From Azorinus chamasolen (taxonomy: Eukaryota; Mollusca; Bivalvia; Cardiida; Solecurtidae), in contig OY755252.1 in assembly GCA_963576725.1 (NCBI GenBank), positions 41,619,552 to 41,683,551 on the forward strand: 64,000 bases of DNA, in the 5' to 3' direction. A program made the translations under genes and the position numbers. Numbering within the stretch: position 1 is the first letter of the stretch; the number at the start of each line of letters is the position of its first letter. Below the pieces are notes generated by a model, which was given only the letters and a program-made list of their open reading frames with translations, did no database searches and had not been told where the DNA came from. Positions 10,545 through 19,570 of the stretch are shown here, piece by piece.

Positions 10545-10732
10545 AATCATATCAACACCAGTAAATCCCCGCTCAGTATTGCCGTCTCCGACCTCTCACC
10601 ACAGGCAAGAACCGTTGACAACTTTTGCAACCTGTTCGAGCTGGAATGCTCCTTCGCCTTCGATTCCCTCAAACTGACCTGGAATGACGTGGAAAGAGCC
10701 ATATACACACTTTTCTGCATAGTTAGCGTAAA
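10545..10732 (+). CDS. Candidate coding exon, unidentified protein
   Basis: A GC-richer island inside AT-rich surroundings. From 10551 the frame reads INTSKSPLSIAVSDLSPQAR, then a stretch ending LKLTWNDVERAIYTLF, open to a stop at about 10755. Codon use (CTC, CTG, GCC, GAG rich) differs from the neighbouring DNA and looks like real coding sequence. No start codon or certain splice sites are visible; GCATA/GTTAGC near 10725 is a weak donor candidate. The tail loosely recalls the C-terminus of adenosine-deaminase-like proteins, but this is too weak for a name. It could be an exon of the same gene as 11477-11620 or an old pseudogene piece. Confidence 0.3.
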
Positions 10733-10754
10733 TATGCACTGGACATGTACTTAA

Positions 10755-11009
10755 CCCTTCCCTGGTCAATATTTATGTAAGAAATAATGACATCATGAAT
10801 AGTAATTAGATTATTTTATATATAACGGCGTACATGTATGAACACAGGACATTTTGTCTCGAGCAAAAACTGTAGAATTAGATCTATTGTAATTTGTAAT
10901 TTCATAAGCAAACAGAGCAGCCCCTGAGCAGACGGCTCCTATAGGGGCCGTCTGATCTGGGTCTACTCTGTTTGCAAATGCGTGAAACACGTTTGTATGA
11001 AGGAAAGGG
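10755..11009. mobile_element. Family A piggyBac-like MITE, complete
   Basis: TTAA at both edges (10751-10754, 11010-11013), termini CCCTTCCCTGG and GAAGGAAAGGG. The interior has GAAATAATGACATCATGAAT, ACAGGACATTTTG, AAACAGAGCAGCCCC and the hairpin CAGACGGCTCC-TATA-GGGGCCGTCTG. A good 255 bp reference copy of the family, sitting between the two candidate exons. Confidence 0.85.
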
Positions 11010-11054
11010 TTAAGGAATATATTGGGCAATATCATGATTATAATTACGATTGAT

Positions 11055-11225
11055 AACTTTGAACCAAAGTAGAAGCAGTTTGTTTGTTTTGTCTTTGTGC
11101 GTCTCTTTATGTTTTTTGGTAGTTATGTACAGTTGCTGTCTTTTCTGGTGTTGCTGTTTGGGCTGCTGTTTGCTCTGTATGTGGTGTTTCCTGCATGGCT
11201 CATATTTGTACTTTTCTAGGTGTAG
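11055..11225 (-). other. LINE 3'-region-like interspersed repeat
   Basis: On the minus strand it contains ATGAGCCATGCAGGAAACAC and GCACAAAGACAAAAC. The same blocks occur on the plus strand at 53064-53195 and partly at 41405-41470. It loosely resembles the GT-rich 3' untranslated region of the LINE at 38451-38932. Confidence 0.45.
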
Positions 11226-11254
11226 TGAATCAGCATCATTATAGAGTAGAATCT

Positions 11255-11430
11255 GTTTCACGCGACCGTTAAAGCAGGTTTAATTCCATGTTTTAAAGCA
11301 GTTGTTCGCTTAAAACATGGCAAAATAGGCAATAGAGAAAGCTCCCAATAGGAGGTTTCTGTATTATTTTTTATCTTGCATTAAGAAACAACCTACTCAT
11401 TATTTCTATGTTTTATCAGTAAATGTTCAC
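11255..11430. mobile_element. Degraded family C-like MITE
   Basis: GAGTAGAATCTGTTTCACGC resembles the C left end. An AGAAAGCTCCCAATAGGAGG core and TTGCATTAAGAAACAACCTAC match C interior and right-arm sequence. A separate small hairpin, CATGTTTTAAAGCAG / CGCTTAAAACATG, is included. Confidence 0.5.
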
Positions 11431-11476
11431 TTAACATATAATTTATGTTGTAGTAAGTTATAATCTATCTTAGCAG

Positions 11477-11620
11477 GCGCACGTGTTTTGTTTCGACATT
11501 GCCGAGCAGCAGAGGATAACTATGGAGGACTCAAACGCCGAGGACAGCCGTGGTAGACTCAACGCCGAGCTTCAGGAGATGGTGATCAACCCGGCCTTCC
11601 AGCACCCCGTCTTTAAACTT
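11477..11620 (+). CDS. Candidate first coding exon, unidentified protein
   Basis: A GC-rich 144-base island of exactly 48 codons lies between ATCTTAGCAG (acceptor-like, ends 11476) and GTTAGT (donor-like, from 11621). It has no stop. The first ATG is at 11522 (context ACTATGG) and starts MEDSNAEDSRGRLNAELQEM, followed by VINPAFQHPVFKL to the donor. The acidic start and phase-0 end would suit a first coding exon with part of the 5' untranslated region in front. I do not recognise the protein. The ORF continuing past 11620 is intronic or MITE sequence. No supporting downstream exon was found. Confidence 0.4.
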
Positions 11621-11639
11621 GTTAGTATAGTCTCTTCTG

Positions 11640-11870
11640 TACATCCATTCCCTCTTGGACTATTTTTAAACCCAACCGCTTTGAATAAATCTACCGAAAA
11701 GGAGAATTCACTAGAGAAAAAAGAAAAGTTTAGAATTGTGTAGTTTTGAAACCATTGTGATAAATAGAAACTTTGCTCCTACGGAGAAAATGCTCTATTT
11801 ATCACAATGGTTCAAAAAGGTGACTTTTATAGAGGTGTAAAGAGGTGTCAATACGGGGATGACAATGAGT
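11640..11870. mobile_element. Family B MITE, inverted orientation
   Basis: CATTCCCTCTTGGACTATTT leads to TTGAATAAATCTACCGAAAA, then the hairpin CCATTGTGATAAATAGA / TCTATTTATCACAATGG. The right side is AAAGAGGTGTCAATACGGGG. Both TTAA sites are lost. A TG-rich tract with CCGTCCGTCC follows at about 11905-11990. Confidence 0.6.
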
Positions 11871-12044
11871 TCAATTATGTGTGCCTGCCATCATCTGTGA
11901 TTGGGGCGTGCGTCCATCCGTCCGTCCGCCCGTCCATGCGTGTGAGTGCGAGAGTAGGTGTGCTTGTGTGTGTAGTGTGTACTTGTGTGCTTGCATTTTC
12001 TCAAATATTTGCATTAATTTTGCTCTGTATTACGCAACCACCTG

Positions 12045-12305
12045 ATTTTAAGTCTTTATTCCATAATTACGCATTTTCAAATAGAGTAGACCAAAAACCT
12101 GTGGGATCAGTCTGATCAGGGTCTCCTCTGTCTGCTTATGAAATAATATGGATACAAATCTACATTTTCTGCCTGGGGCCAAATATCCATGTGTCCATGT
12201 GCAATTATAAAACATATAGGAGCCCTTTGATCTGGGTATATACTATTTTCAAATGACAGTGCACCTGTGTCACAAGCCGACATAGTAAAAACTTTCAAAT
12301 AATAG
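12045..12305. mobile_element. Degraded family A MITE
   Basis: TTATTCCATAATTACGC, CAAATAGAGTAGACC and TCTGATCAGGGTCTCCTCTG, then a GTGTCCATGTGCAATTAT right half. A second hairpin arm (AGGAGCCCTTTGATCTGGG) suggests a rearranged or double copy. Confidence 0.5.
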
Positions 12306-12467
12306 ATTAAACTAAGAAATGGCTAGAACTCCTACATTGTCCCCAGTATAAAGCGTTGATTCAAACCCAACCCAGTTACGTTATCATTTGTCATCTGGAC
12401 ACCCAGTTTAAACCACTCAGCCAAATGTTCAGCACCAATCCAGGGAGGCATTCACAAGGTATCACCT

Positions 12468-12630
12468 CAACCCATTTCCACATAGGCTATTTTTAGACCC
12501 AACATCTTTTAACAAATCAACCGAAAAGAAGCATTTACTGGCAAAAAGGTAAATATTACAATAGAGCATTTGCTCCTATGGACATTTTTACAGAGACGTC
12601 AAAAGGCATCAATATGAGGGAACAGGTTAA
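12468..12630. mobile_element. Family B MITE, hairpin reduced
   Basis: CCCATTTCCACATAGGCTAT at the left; AATCAACCGAAAAGAAGCAT; one arm ACAATAGAGCATTTGCTCC only; right end ATATGAGGGAACAGG followed by TTAA. Deletion has removed the opposite arm. The stretch 12631-12920 shows nothing further. Confidence 0.6.
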
Positions 12631-12924
12631 ATAAAAGTATTCGATATTACTAGTTGGAAATCGAACCCTACCTCTCCCTACCCACCCCCTCCGTTGGAAA
12701 AGCGAATGAGCTGTTTTCAGTACCGATAAGGCTGGGTGCATCTAGATTCTATGCAGAAATATACATCGTTCACTTATCGATAAATCTGCAAACTCTGTTA
12801 TAAAAAATTATAACTAATTTATATATTTACAGTAGGTCAACCGTTCACTTGCCAGGGACTTACTAAATGTCTCAAACGTGTGATGCCTTGCAGAGACTCG
12901 AACCTTCGACCTTCCACAGCTTAA

Positions 12925-13142
12925 CCCTTCCTCGACAAATACGCCTTTCTACGTCTCTGTAAAAATCACTTTCTGAATCCCTTGTGATAAATAGAGTATT
13001 TGCTCATTAGGAGCAAATACTCTATTTATCACAAGGGTTTCAAAACTACAAAATTCTAAAACAATCCTTTTCTCTAGTTTATGTTCCTGTTTGGTACATT
13101 TATTCAAAGAGGTGGATCTAAAATAGCCTATATGGGAATGGG
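12925..13142. mobile_element. Family B MITE
   Basis: TTAA at 12921-12924, then CCCTTCCTCGACAAATACG. Strong hairpin TTGTGATAAATAGAGTATTT / AAATACTCTATTTATCACAA around GCTC-ATTA-GGAGC. Right end ATATGGGAATGGG, with its TTAA mutated to TTCC. The left terminus is closer to family A (CCCTTCC, AATACGCCTTTCTACG) than to other B copies, so it may be an A/B hybrid. Confidence 0.65.
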
Positions 13143-13200
13143 TTCCACTAGGTCATGATGTCTTTTTGGGGGATATTATTTGATTGACTAGCAGTTTTAA

Positions 13201-13535
13201 CCCTTCATCTCATGAATATTTATGCAAGAAATAATGGATCATGAATATTGATGTGATCAATGATATAATGACATATGGAGACAGAAATGGTTTGACATTT
13301 AAGAAACTATAGCAGTATTAGGTATATATCTTTCCATCAACAAACAGAGCAGACCCAGATCAGACGGCTCCTGAGGGAGCCGTCTGATCTGGGTCTACTC
13401 TGTTTGCAAATGTTTTTTATAAGGCGTATCCATGAAGTAATGGTTTAACGTTAATCGCTATGAGAAGCCGTCTGATCTGGGTCTACTCTGTTTGCAAATG
13501 TTTTAACATGCGTATCCATGAAGTAATGGTTTAAC
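13201..13535. mobile_element. Family A MITE with duplicated right half
   Basis: TTAA at 13197-13200 is followed by CCCTTCATCTCATGAATATT. The hairpin is excellent: CAGACCCAGATCAGACGGCT around CCTGAGGG. The right part (GCCGTCTGATCTGGGTCTAC through GAAGTAATGGTTTAA) occurs twice, at about 13378-13447 and 13466-13533, a tandem duplication of the 3' half with its end. Confidence 0.7.
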
Positions 13536-13588
13536 AATAATCGTTATGAAAACTATCGGTCTTTAAACTTTAAAGTACGAGTATCAAG

Positions 13589-13701
13589 TTACGGTTGGTA
13601 TAATAGAGTACTCGTCTGCACCGTTAGTTCTTTATTTAACGCAACAAACTCACTGACGGGGTCACCCAGTTTGATCTTTAGCGCGCTTAACAAATTGTCG
13701 T
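13589..13701 (-). CDS. Candidate terminal exon, unidentified protein
   Basis: Read on the minus strand, CATTTCTTATTTTTGCAG (a good acceptor with a pyrimidine tract) precedes an open frame beginning mid-codon: DDNLLSALKIKLGDPVSEF, then VALNKELTVQTSTLLYQP and a TAA stop at 13589-13591. The amino acid pattern looks coding and amphipathic. No upstream exon on the minus strand is identified, and the plus-strand frame over the same DNA is less convincing. Unknown function. It could be a chance open frame. Confidence 0.3.
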
Positions 13702-13933
13702 CTGCAAAAATAAGAAATGACGTCTGTTCCAGATTCTATTATTTTGTGCTTCTATTCATAACCACAGTATTGGGCGTTTTCGCCTCTGATGATATGTTGA
13801 TTAATCTAGAGTCTGCATTGATTGTACTGCTTTATAACGAGTTATCTCCCCTAATGTTCTAAAGGGTTTAAATGCTCGTATATAACTCATTGACTGCTGA
13901 CTATTCAGTGCGTAACTTTCCATTATTGATTAA

Positions 13934-14176
13934 CCCTTTTCCCTGATATAAACGTGCTTTCACGCATTTGCAAACAGAGTAGACCCAGATCAGACGGCTC
14001 CTATAGGAGCCGTCTGATCAGGATATGCTCTGTATGCTAATGGAATTTGAAAGCTCTATTTCTTTACTTTCTAAAATGGCTACAATGTACCACCTTCCAT
14101 ATTTCTTTGTAACTATTTTGTCCATGAATATTCGGTAAGTATTGAAATTTGGAACAAACGTAGAAAAGGGACAGGA
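13934..14176. mobile_element. Family A (variant right half) MITE
   Basis: TTAA at 13930-13933, then CCCTTTTCCCTGATATAAAC. Hairpin CAGACGGCTCC-TATA-GGAGCCGTCTG. The right half GCTAATGGAATTTGAAAGC...ACCTTCCATATTTC differs from standard A and matches 10200-10340 and 61630-61750. The right end GGGACAGGATTAA keeps the TTAA. Confidence 0.75.
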
Positions 14177-14204
14177 TTAACGCGGAGTCCCTTCGGTATG
14201 AAAG

Positions 14205-14330
14205 GTCAACCTCTGCTAGAGGATACTGGATGATAAACTGCACATATCCTGCTGAGATGGCTGCTCTAGGAGCCCTCAGATCTGGGTCTACACTGTTTCA
14301 AATGAGAGTGAATTCGTTTCCAGCGTTTAA
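14205..14330. mobile_element. Family A fragment
   Basis: GAGATGGCTGCTCTAGGAGCCCTCAGATCTGGGTCTACAC, read as two arms, preserves a degraded A hairpin followed by TGTTTCAAATGAGAG. No ends are visible. Confidence 0.45.
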
Positions 14331-14569
14331 AAGGCTAACAAAGACATGTTCTTATGTTCAACTTCTCTTTTCAACAGGGAATACACAGATTACTAGCTAA
14401 GGAAACATATCTTTTGCAAGAACGAACTGGGAACAGTGTACACCCATCTGTTCACAAGCAGTTTGTAAACAGTGTACGTTCATTTATCCGGAAGCAGTGT
14501 GTCACGCTCGTGCGAATCGTTACTAGGAGATGCATGACGGCCATAGAATAGAGCCAGTAACTGATTGTT

Positions 14570-14748
14570 AAAAACAGACCGAATAGCGGTGTTCAGTGCA
14601 GTCTTAAATACAGTGTTAAGTACAGATCTAAATGTAGTGTTCAGAACAGACTTAAATTCAATGATCAGTACAAACTTAAATACGATTTTCAGAAAAGACT
14701 TGAATATAGTGTTCAGTACAGAATTAAATGCAGGATTCAGTTACTGGT
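14570..14748 (+). repeat. 24 bp minisatellite
   Basis: About seven diverged units of type AGTGTTCAGTACAGACTTAA plus AT(A/G)C. Because 24 is a multiple of three the frame stays open and encodes an 8-residue repeat (VFSTDLNT-like). This is probably incidental. Confidence 0.75.
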
Positions 14749-14754
14749 AAGTTT

Positions 14755-14890
14755 TATTACAGTAAACTCAGTCTAAACCGGAATTTTAGCAGAGAAGAAT
14801 TTAGATCTTTTTACGAAGGTGGTTGCTTAATGCAGGGTTAAAGTCCTGATTTTTACTTTGCATAACGGAGCCACCTGTATTGAACACAGG
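14755..14890. mobile_element. Family K pogo-like MITE, left part
   Basis: ACAGTAAACTCAGTCTAAACCGGAA (in two parts: CAGTAAAC and CTAAACCGG) followed by GTGGTTGCTTAATGCAGGG and a partial opposite arm. The right terminus is not found. Confidence 0.5.
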
Positions 14891-15034
14891 CATAAATATT
14901 CTGGATTTTTTGTTTTCTTACTTCGATATTTTGCGACTTTACTTCCATCGTTTATTTGGTTGTTAATATAATATAACTGATTTTTTATTCTTTTAATGAC
15001 AATTAACTATTCTTATTCAATTGCTATTAGTTAT

Positions 15035-15200
15035 GAAAAATAAATACCGCTTAAGCCGGTGCTAGGTTAGCGTGAGTAGTGTAACGCAATCCACAGAGAG
15101 GTGAGAACGGGTGTACTGGCGTTTGTAAACATTGTAGACCCAGACCGGAGAGGGGTCCTAGAGGGGCCCTCTGCAATGTCCGTCACTCAAAAACATCCTC
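15035..15200. mobile_element. Family N fragment plus family A fragment
   Basis: CCGCTTAAGCCGGTGCTAGG and GCGTGAGTAGTG match family N (36690-37018 and 53815-54062). Then TTTGTAAACATTGTAGACCC begins a degraded A hairpin (GGGGTCC-TAGA-GGGGCCC). From 15201 to 15504 I see nothing definite. Confidence 0.5.
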
Positions 15201-15504
15201 TAGCAGTTTAAGCATCTCATACCGGAATGACCTTGTAGTTAAAAGTGATGGACCATTCCACTTTGAATAGGGTTTAAAATGCCCAGTTCCACACAAAGGC
15301 GATGGTATAGTGCAAGTCTGTAGCAACAGTCATAATCATGAGCATTTAAAATAATTGTTTTCCTAAAATTGTCTGACTTGATTTTTCTTTCATTTTTTAT
15401 TGAAAATGTCATCAGAGTGTCTGACGGTTTGGATGTCACTTGGTGTCACATCTGAACCAAGATTGTTTGCAAAAGTTGTCACGAGTTTGGGCCTACGTAT
15501 TGTA

Positions 15505-16290
15505 CTTATCTGTAAACATAATGCGTAATAAATACCGTCATAAAGATACTGAACTGAACTGCACTGTACGTAGATGTACACAAAATGCGTAATGAATACA
15601 TTCGTACCACTGGATGTATGGTTGTACTAAGAATGCGTAATAAATACATCCGTTCCACTGTCCGTAGCTGTATACAGAGGCGTAATAAATGCACCTGTAC
15701 CACTGTCCGTAGCTGTATACAGAGGCGTAATAAATGCACCCGTACCACTGTCCGTAGCTGTATACAGAGGCGTAATAAATGCACCCGTACCACTGTCCGT
15801 AGCTGTATACAGAGGCGTAATAAATGCACCCGTACCACTGTCCGTAGCTGTATACAGAGGCGTAATAAATGCACCCGTACCACTGTCCGTAGCTGTATAC
15901 AGAGGCGTAATAAATGCACCCGTACCACTGTCCGTAGCTGTATACAGAGGCGTAATAAATGCACCCGTACCACTGTCCGTAGCTGTATACAGAGGCGTAA
16001 TAAATGCACCCGTACCACTGTCCGTAGCTGTATACAGAGGCGTAATAAATGCACCCGTACTACTGTCCGTAGCTGTATACAGAGGCGTAATAAATGCACC
16101 GTACCACTGTCCGTAGCTGTATACAGAGGCGTAATAAATGCACCCGTACCACTGTAGGCAACTGTACACAGAATGCGTAATAAATACATGCGTGCACTAT
16201 GCGTTGCTGAACACAAAATGCACAATTAATACGTTCGTGTCAGTGTGAGTAGTTGTGCATAGAATACGCAATAAATGCAATTTAAATTTA
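15505..16290 (+). repeat. 45 bp tandem array (satellite type 1)
   Basis: Eleven nearly identical 45-base units occupy about 15655-16150 (core TCCGTAGCTGTATACAGAGG, then CGTAATAAATGCACCCGTAC), flanked by more diverged units. Since 45 is a multiple of three, open frames of 180-239 codons run on both strands, for example repeats of SCIQRRNKCTRTTVR. These are consequences of the repeat and are not annotated as genes. Confidence 0.95.
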
Positions 16291-16640
16291 AATGAGTATT
16301 AAAAACGTAATAAATACATTCCTATCACTGCATGTAGATGTACGCAGAATCCATTATAAATACATTCGAACCACTGCATGTAGATGTACGCAGAATCCAT
16401 TATAAATACATTCGTACCACTGCATGTAGATGTACGCAGAATCCATTATAAATACATTCGTACCACTGCATGTAGATGTACGCAGAATCCATTATAAATA
16501 CATTCGTACCACTGCATGTAGATGTACGCAGAATCCATTATAAATACATTCGTACCACTGCATGTAGATGTACGCAGAATCCATTATAAATACGGTACAT
16601 TCGTATCACTGCATTGGCTGTAAATAGAATGCACAATAAA
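16291..16640 (+). repeat. 46 bp tandem array (satellite type 2)
   Basis: About six almost identical 46-base units, GCATGTAGATGTACGCAGAA then TCCATTATAAATACATTCG, related to type 1 but with a one-base longer period, so the reading frame is lost. The transition is by diverged units on both sides. Confidence 0.9.
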
Positions 16641-17905
16641 TTTGTTTGTACCACTGTACGTAGCTGTACACAGAATGTCTAATAAATACTTCGTTCCAAT
16701 GTGTGTAACTTTAATTAGAACGCATAATAGATACGCTCACACCACTGTGCGTAGTTGTACACATGACGCATAATAGATACGCTCATACCACTGTACGTAG
16801 TTGTACACGTGACGCATAATAGATACGCTCACACCACTGTGCGTAGTTGTACACATGACGCATAACAGATACGATACGCTCACACCACTGTACGTAGTTG
16901 TACACATGACGCATAATAGATACGCTCACACCACTGTGCGTAGTTGTACACATGACGCATACTAGATACGCTCACACCACTGTACGTAGTTGTACACATG
17001 ATGCATAACAGATACGCTCATACCACTGTACGTAATTGTACACATGACGCATAACAGATACGCTCATACCAATGTGCGTAGTTGTACACATGATGCATAA
17101 TAGATACGCTCACACCACTGTGCGTAGTTGTACACATGACGCATACTAGATACGCTCACACCACTGTACGTAGTTGTACACATGATGCATAACAGATACG
17201 CTCATACCACTGTACGTAGTTGTACACATGACGCATAACAGATACGCTCATACCACTGTGCGTAGTTGTACACATGATGCATAATAGATACGCTCACACC
17301 ACTGTGCGTAGTTGTACACATGATGCATAATAGATACGCTCACACCACTGTGCGTAGTTGTACACATGATGCATAATAGATACGCTCACACCACTGTGCG
17401 TAGTTGTACACATGATGCATAATAGAAACGCTCACACCACTGTACGTAGTTGTACACATGATGCATAATAGATACGCTCACACCACTGTACGTAGTTGTA
17501 CACATGATGCATAATAGATACGCTCACACCACTGTACGTAGTTGTACACATGATGCATAATAGATAATCTCACACCACTGTACGTAGTTGTACACATGAT
17601 TCATAATAAATACGTTCACACCACTGTACGTAGTTGCACACATGATTCATAATAAATACGGTCAATACCACTGTACGTAGTCGTACACATACTGCATAAT
17701 AAATATGTTCATACCACTGTACGTAGTTGTACACATACTACATAATAAATATGTTCATACCACTGTACGTAGTTCTAAACATAATGCATAATAAATACGT
17801 TCAGAGAACTGTATGTAGGTGTACACATAATGCATGATGAATAGGTTCATACAATTGGATGTAGTTGGACACAGAATACGCAATAAACACGGTCATACCA
17901 CTGTA
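16641..17905 (+). repeat. 46 bp tandem array (satellite type 3)
   Basis: About 26 units of GTACGTAGTTGTACACATGA then TGCATAATAGATACGCTC. GTAC/GTGC, ATGACG/ATGATG and TAATAG/TAACAG variants recur in blocks of several units, suggesting higher-order amplification. The array stops exactly at the TA that precedes the mariner. Confidence 0.92.
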
Positions 17906-19080
17906 CGAGGGGCATTTCAAAAGTAATGCAACTGGGGTAAACAAAGTACGCTTTTGAAAGGTTTTAATTTATTTACGTGTTATACATTCCAAGTAATCGC
18001 CATTGATACATGTACGTACACAGTGGCAAACGTTTAATAAAAAATTAAACGCATTTCAATACCCATTCGCAGGTATACCCAGCATACACTGATAAACAGC
18101 GGATAGCAGGGCCTATTTAAACCTATAATGCATACAAGCTAAATGTTGTTGTTTTTTAGTCTAGGAAGTCATATGGGGTTAGGTCTGAGGAATAGGGCGC
18201 ATGTGGAAGAAGTCGAACCATTCCCTTCTTTAAAAACGAGATCACAATAGCAAACATGTGCGCAGAGGCACTGTCATGAAACAGGGATATGTGCTTAAAT
18301 CCGATCTGTGGACGCCATTTCAAACATTGTTGTTTAAGTTCATTCAAGACATTCTCTTTATAAAATAACCCAGTCGCAGACTTTCTAATTTGTACAGCAA
18401 GTTGCATAAATGAACCACAATATCAACGAAAAGTACAAACATTGCTTGCTTGGCATGTTAATCTTCCTAGAGAACTGCAACAAGTGTACCCATGTCTCAT
18501 TTCAAGTTATAATATCAGAAGACTGCTTTCTCTCTGTGGTATTTTGGTAAAATTGTAAGCAGTTTTCTGACCGTTTCAATTCAGTGACGCTTTTGCTTGT
18601 CCGACAACGCGCCTCATTTTCAAATCACGCTGTAGTATGCGGAATACACTTACGGTTGAAATGCCGATCCTATTAGTTATTTGAAGAACAGTTAATCTTG
18701 CATAAGACTTGGCGACATCGCATACATTTTAGGCATATTACTTGCAGTTGCTTTTACAATGACATCGTGGTTGTTGTTTTCTGTGCATCATTAATAGTGT
18801 CATAGCCTCTTCTTAATCAATCTTGTAACTGTGGCATATGATACTTCATTCTGCCCATAAACATCACACAATTCACCAAACATCTTCTTCACAAATACGT
18901 CAAGCTGGCATCGACTTTCAGCTGCCATTACACTTTTCTTGCCGATTATTTTTACAATAGTGCCAATGACTGTATGTTGCGTTTGTCTGTGTATTAGCAA
19001 GAATACAGCATATATACACGCAAACGTGGCATGTCCTTGTAGAGAATGGACGTCTCGTTAATGTCTTTCTGAAGTACCAC
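17906..19080 (-). mobile_element. mariner-family DNA transposon, inactive
   Basis: The plus-left end reads CGAGGGGCATTTCAAAAGTA directly after TA (17904-17905). The opposite end, reverse-complemented from about 19057-19080, is a diverged version (GGTACTTCAGAAAGACATTAA). About 1.17 kb, the usual size of mariner. The coding region is on the minus strand and is broken (next entry). Confidence 0.8.
18156..19000 (-). pseudogene. mariner transposase remnant (DD34D)
   Basis: Mariner transposases cut and paste their element at TA sites, with an N-terminal helix-turn-helix DNA-binding half and a C-terminal DDD catalytic half. Here the N-terminal part survives at 18800-19000 (ending VYGQNEVSYATVTRLIKKRL, a mariner-like second HTH). 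The C-terminal part survives at 18156-18407, with HDSASAH and LLPHAPYSSDLTPYDFLD. The two aspartates are separated by 34 residues, the mariner DD34D spacing. Frameshifts and stops separate the halves. The first catalytic aspartate appears as asparagine: minus-strand codons at about 18490-18501 read NETWV where the family has DETWV or DEKW. Not functional. Confidence 0.85.
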
Positions 19081-19289
19081 TACTCTACATTAAGTAACCA
19101 CAAGCATTTAACGACTTCTATATAACTAAATTGTCTGGTCATTTCATGCGCATTTATTTATAACCAATGGATATCAACTACTTTAATACTGCAATTGTGC
19201 TTAATATCTTCATGATGAAATAATCTATTCTATTGTAACAAAAACAGAGGTCCAGATAAGATGCGTAAATGAAAACATTTTCAAGTATA

Positions 19290-19425
19290 ACGCCATTATT
19301 TCTCCACCAACCCGTACCGTGCGACCACCCGTTAGATCGTCCCTCCGAGACGGATCTAAAACAGTGGTCACAACATAGAGTTTGGTGGAGAAATGACGAG
19401 TTTAGTATTTGAGTACGCACCTTTA
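19290..19425. mobile_element. Family F palindromic MITE
   Basis: Arms containing CATTATTTCTCCACCAA and TTTGGTGGAGAAATGACGAG flank GTGCGACCACCC.../CAGTGGTCACAACATAG. The left arm is more mutated than the right. Related copies lie at 32870-33005, 39555-39700 and 62158-62300. This copy ends about 145 bases before the start codon of the TRIM-like gene, so it is in the likely promoter or 5' untranslated region. Confidence 0.75.
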
Positions 19426-19570
19426 TCTGTTGCTCTAAATAATATTAATGAAACTATTTCGTTCCAGTTCAAGTCGCTGGTATACGAAGGTCTAGAAGCT
19501 GTGAATGAATGTATGGCAACATACAGTAATGGAGGATTAATTTTTGGTTCGTTGAAACTTAACCTCGGAT

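Noticed and set aside
10545..10732. Naming the exon-like island as adenosine deaminase
   Set aside because: Only a loose resemblance of the last ~25 residues; no catalytic motif is present.
12630..12690. tRNA-derived SINE B-box (GGTTCGANTCC-like on the minus strand; similar at 12890, 22705, 40440)
   Set aside because: No A-box at proper spacing, no cloverleaf and no repeated family body around these motifs.
15506..16225. Open frames of 180-239 codons with a 15-residue repeat
   Set aside because: The 45 bp tandem unit is a multiple of three, so frames stay open on both strands by structure. No start context, homology or flanking gene features.
15505..17905. CRISPR array
   Set aside because: Units are contiguous tandem repeats without unique spacers, in a eukaryotic context.
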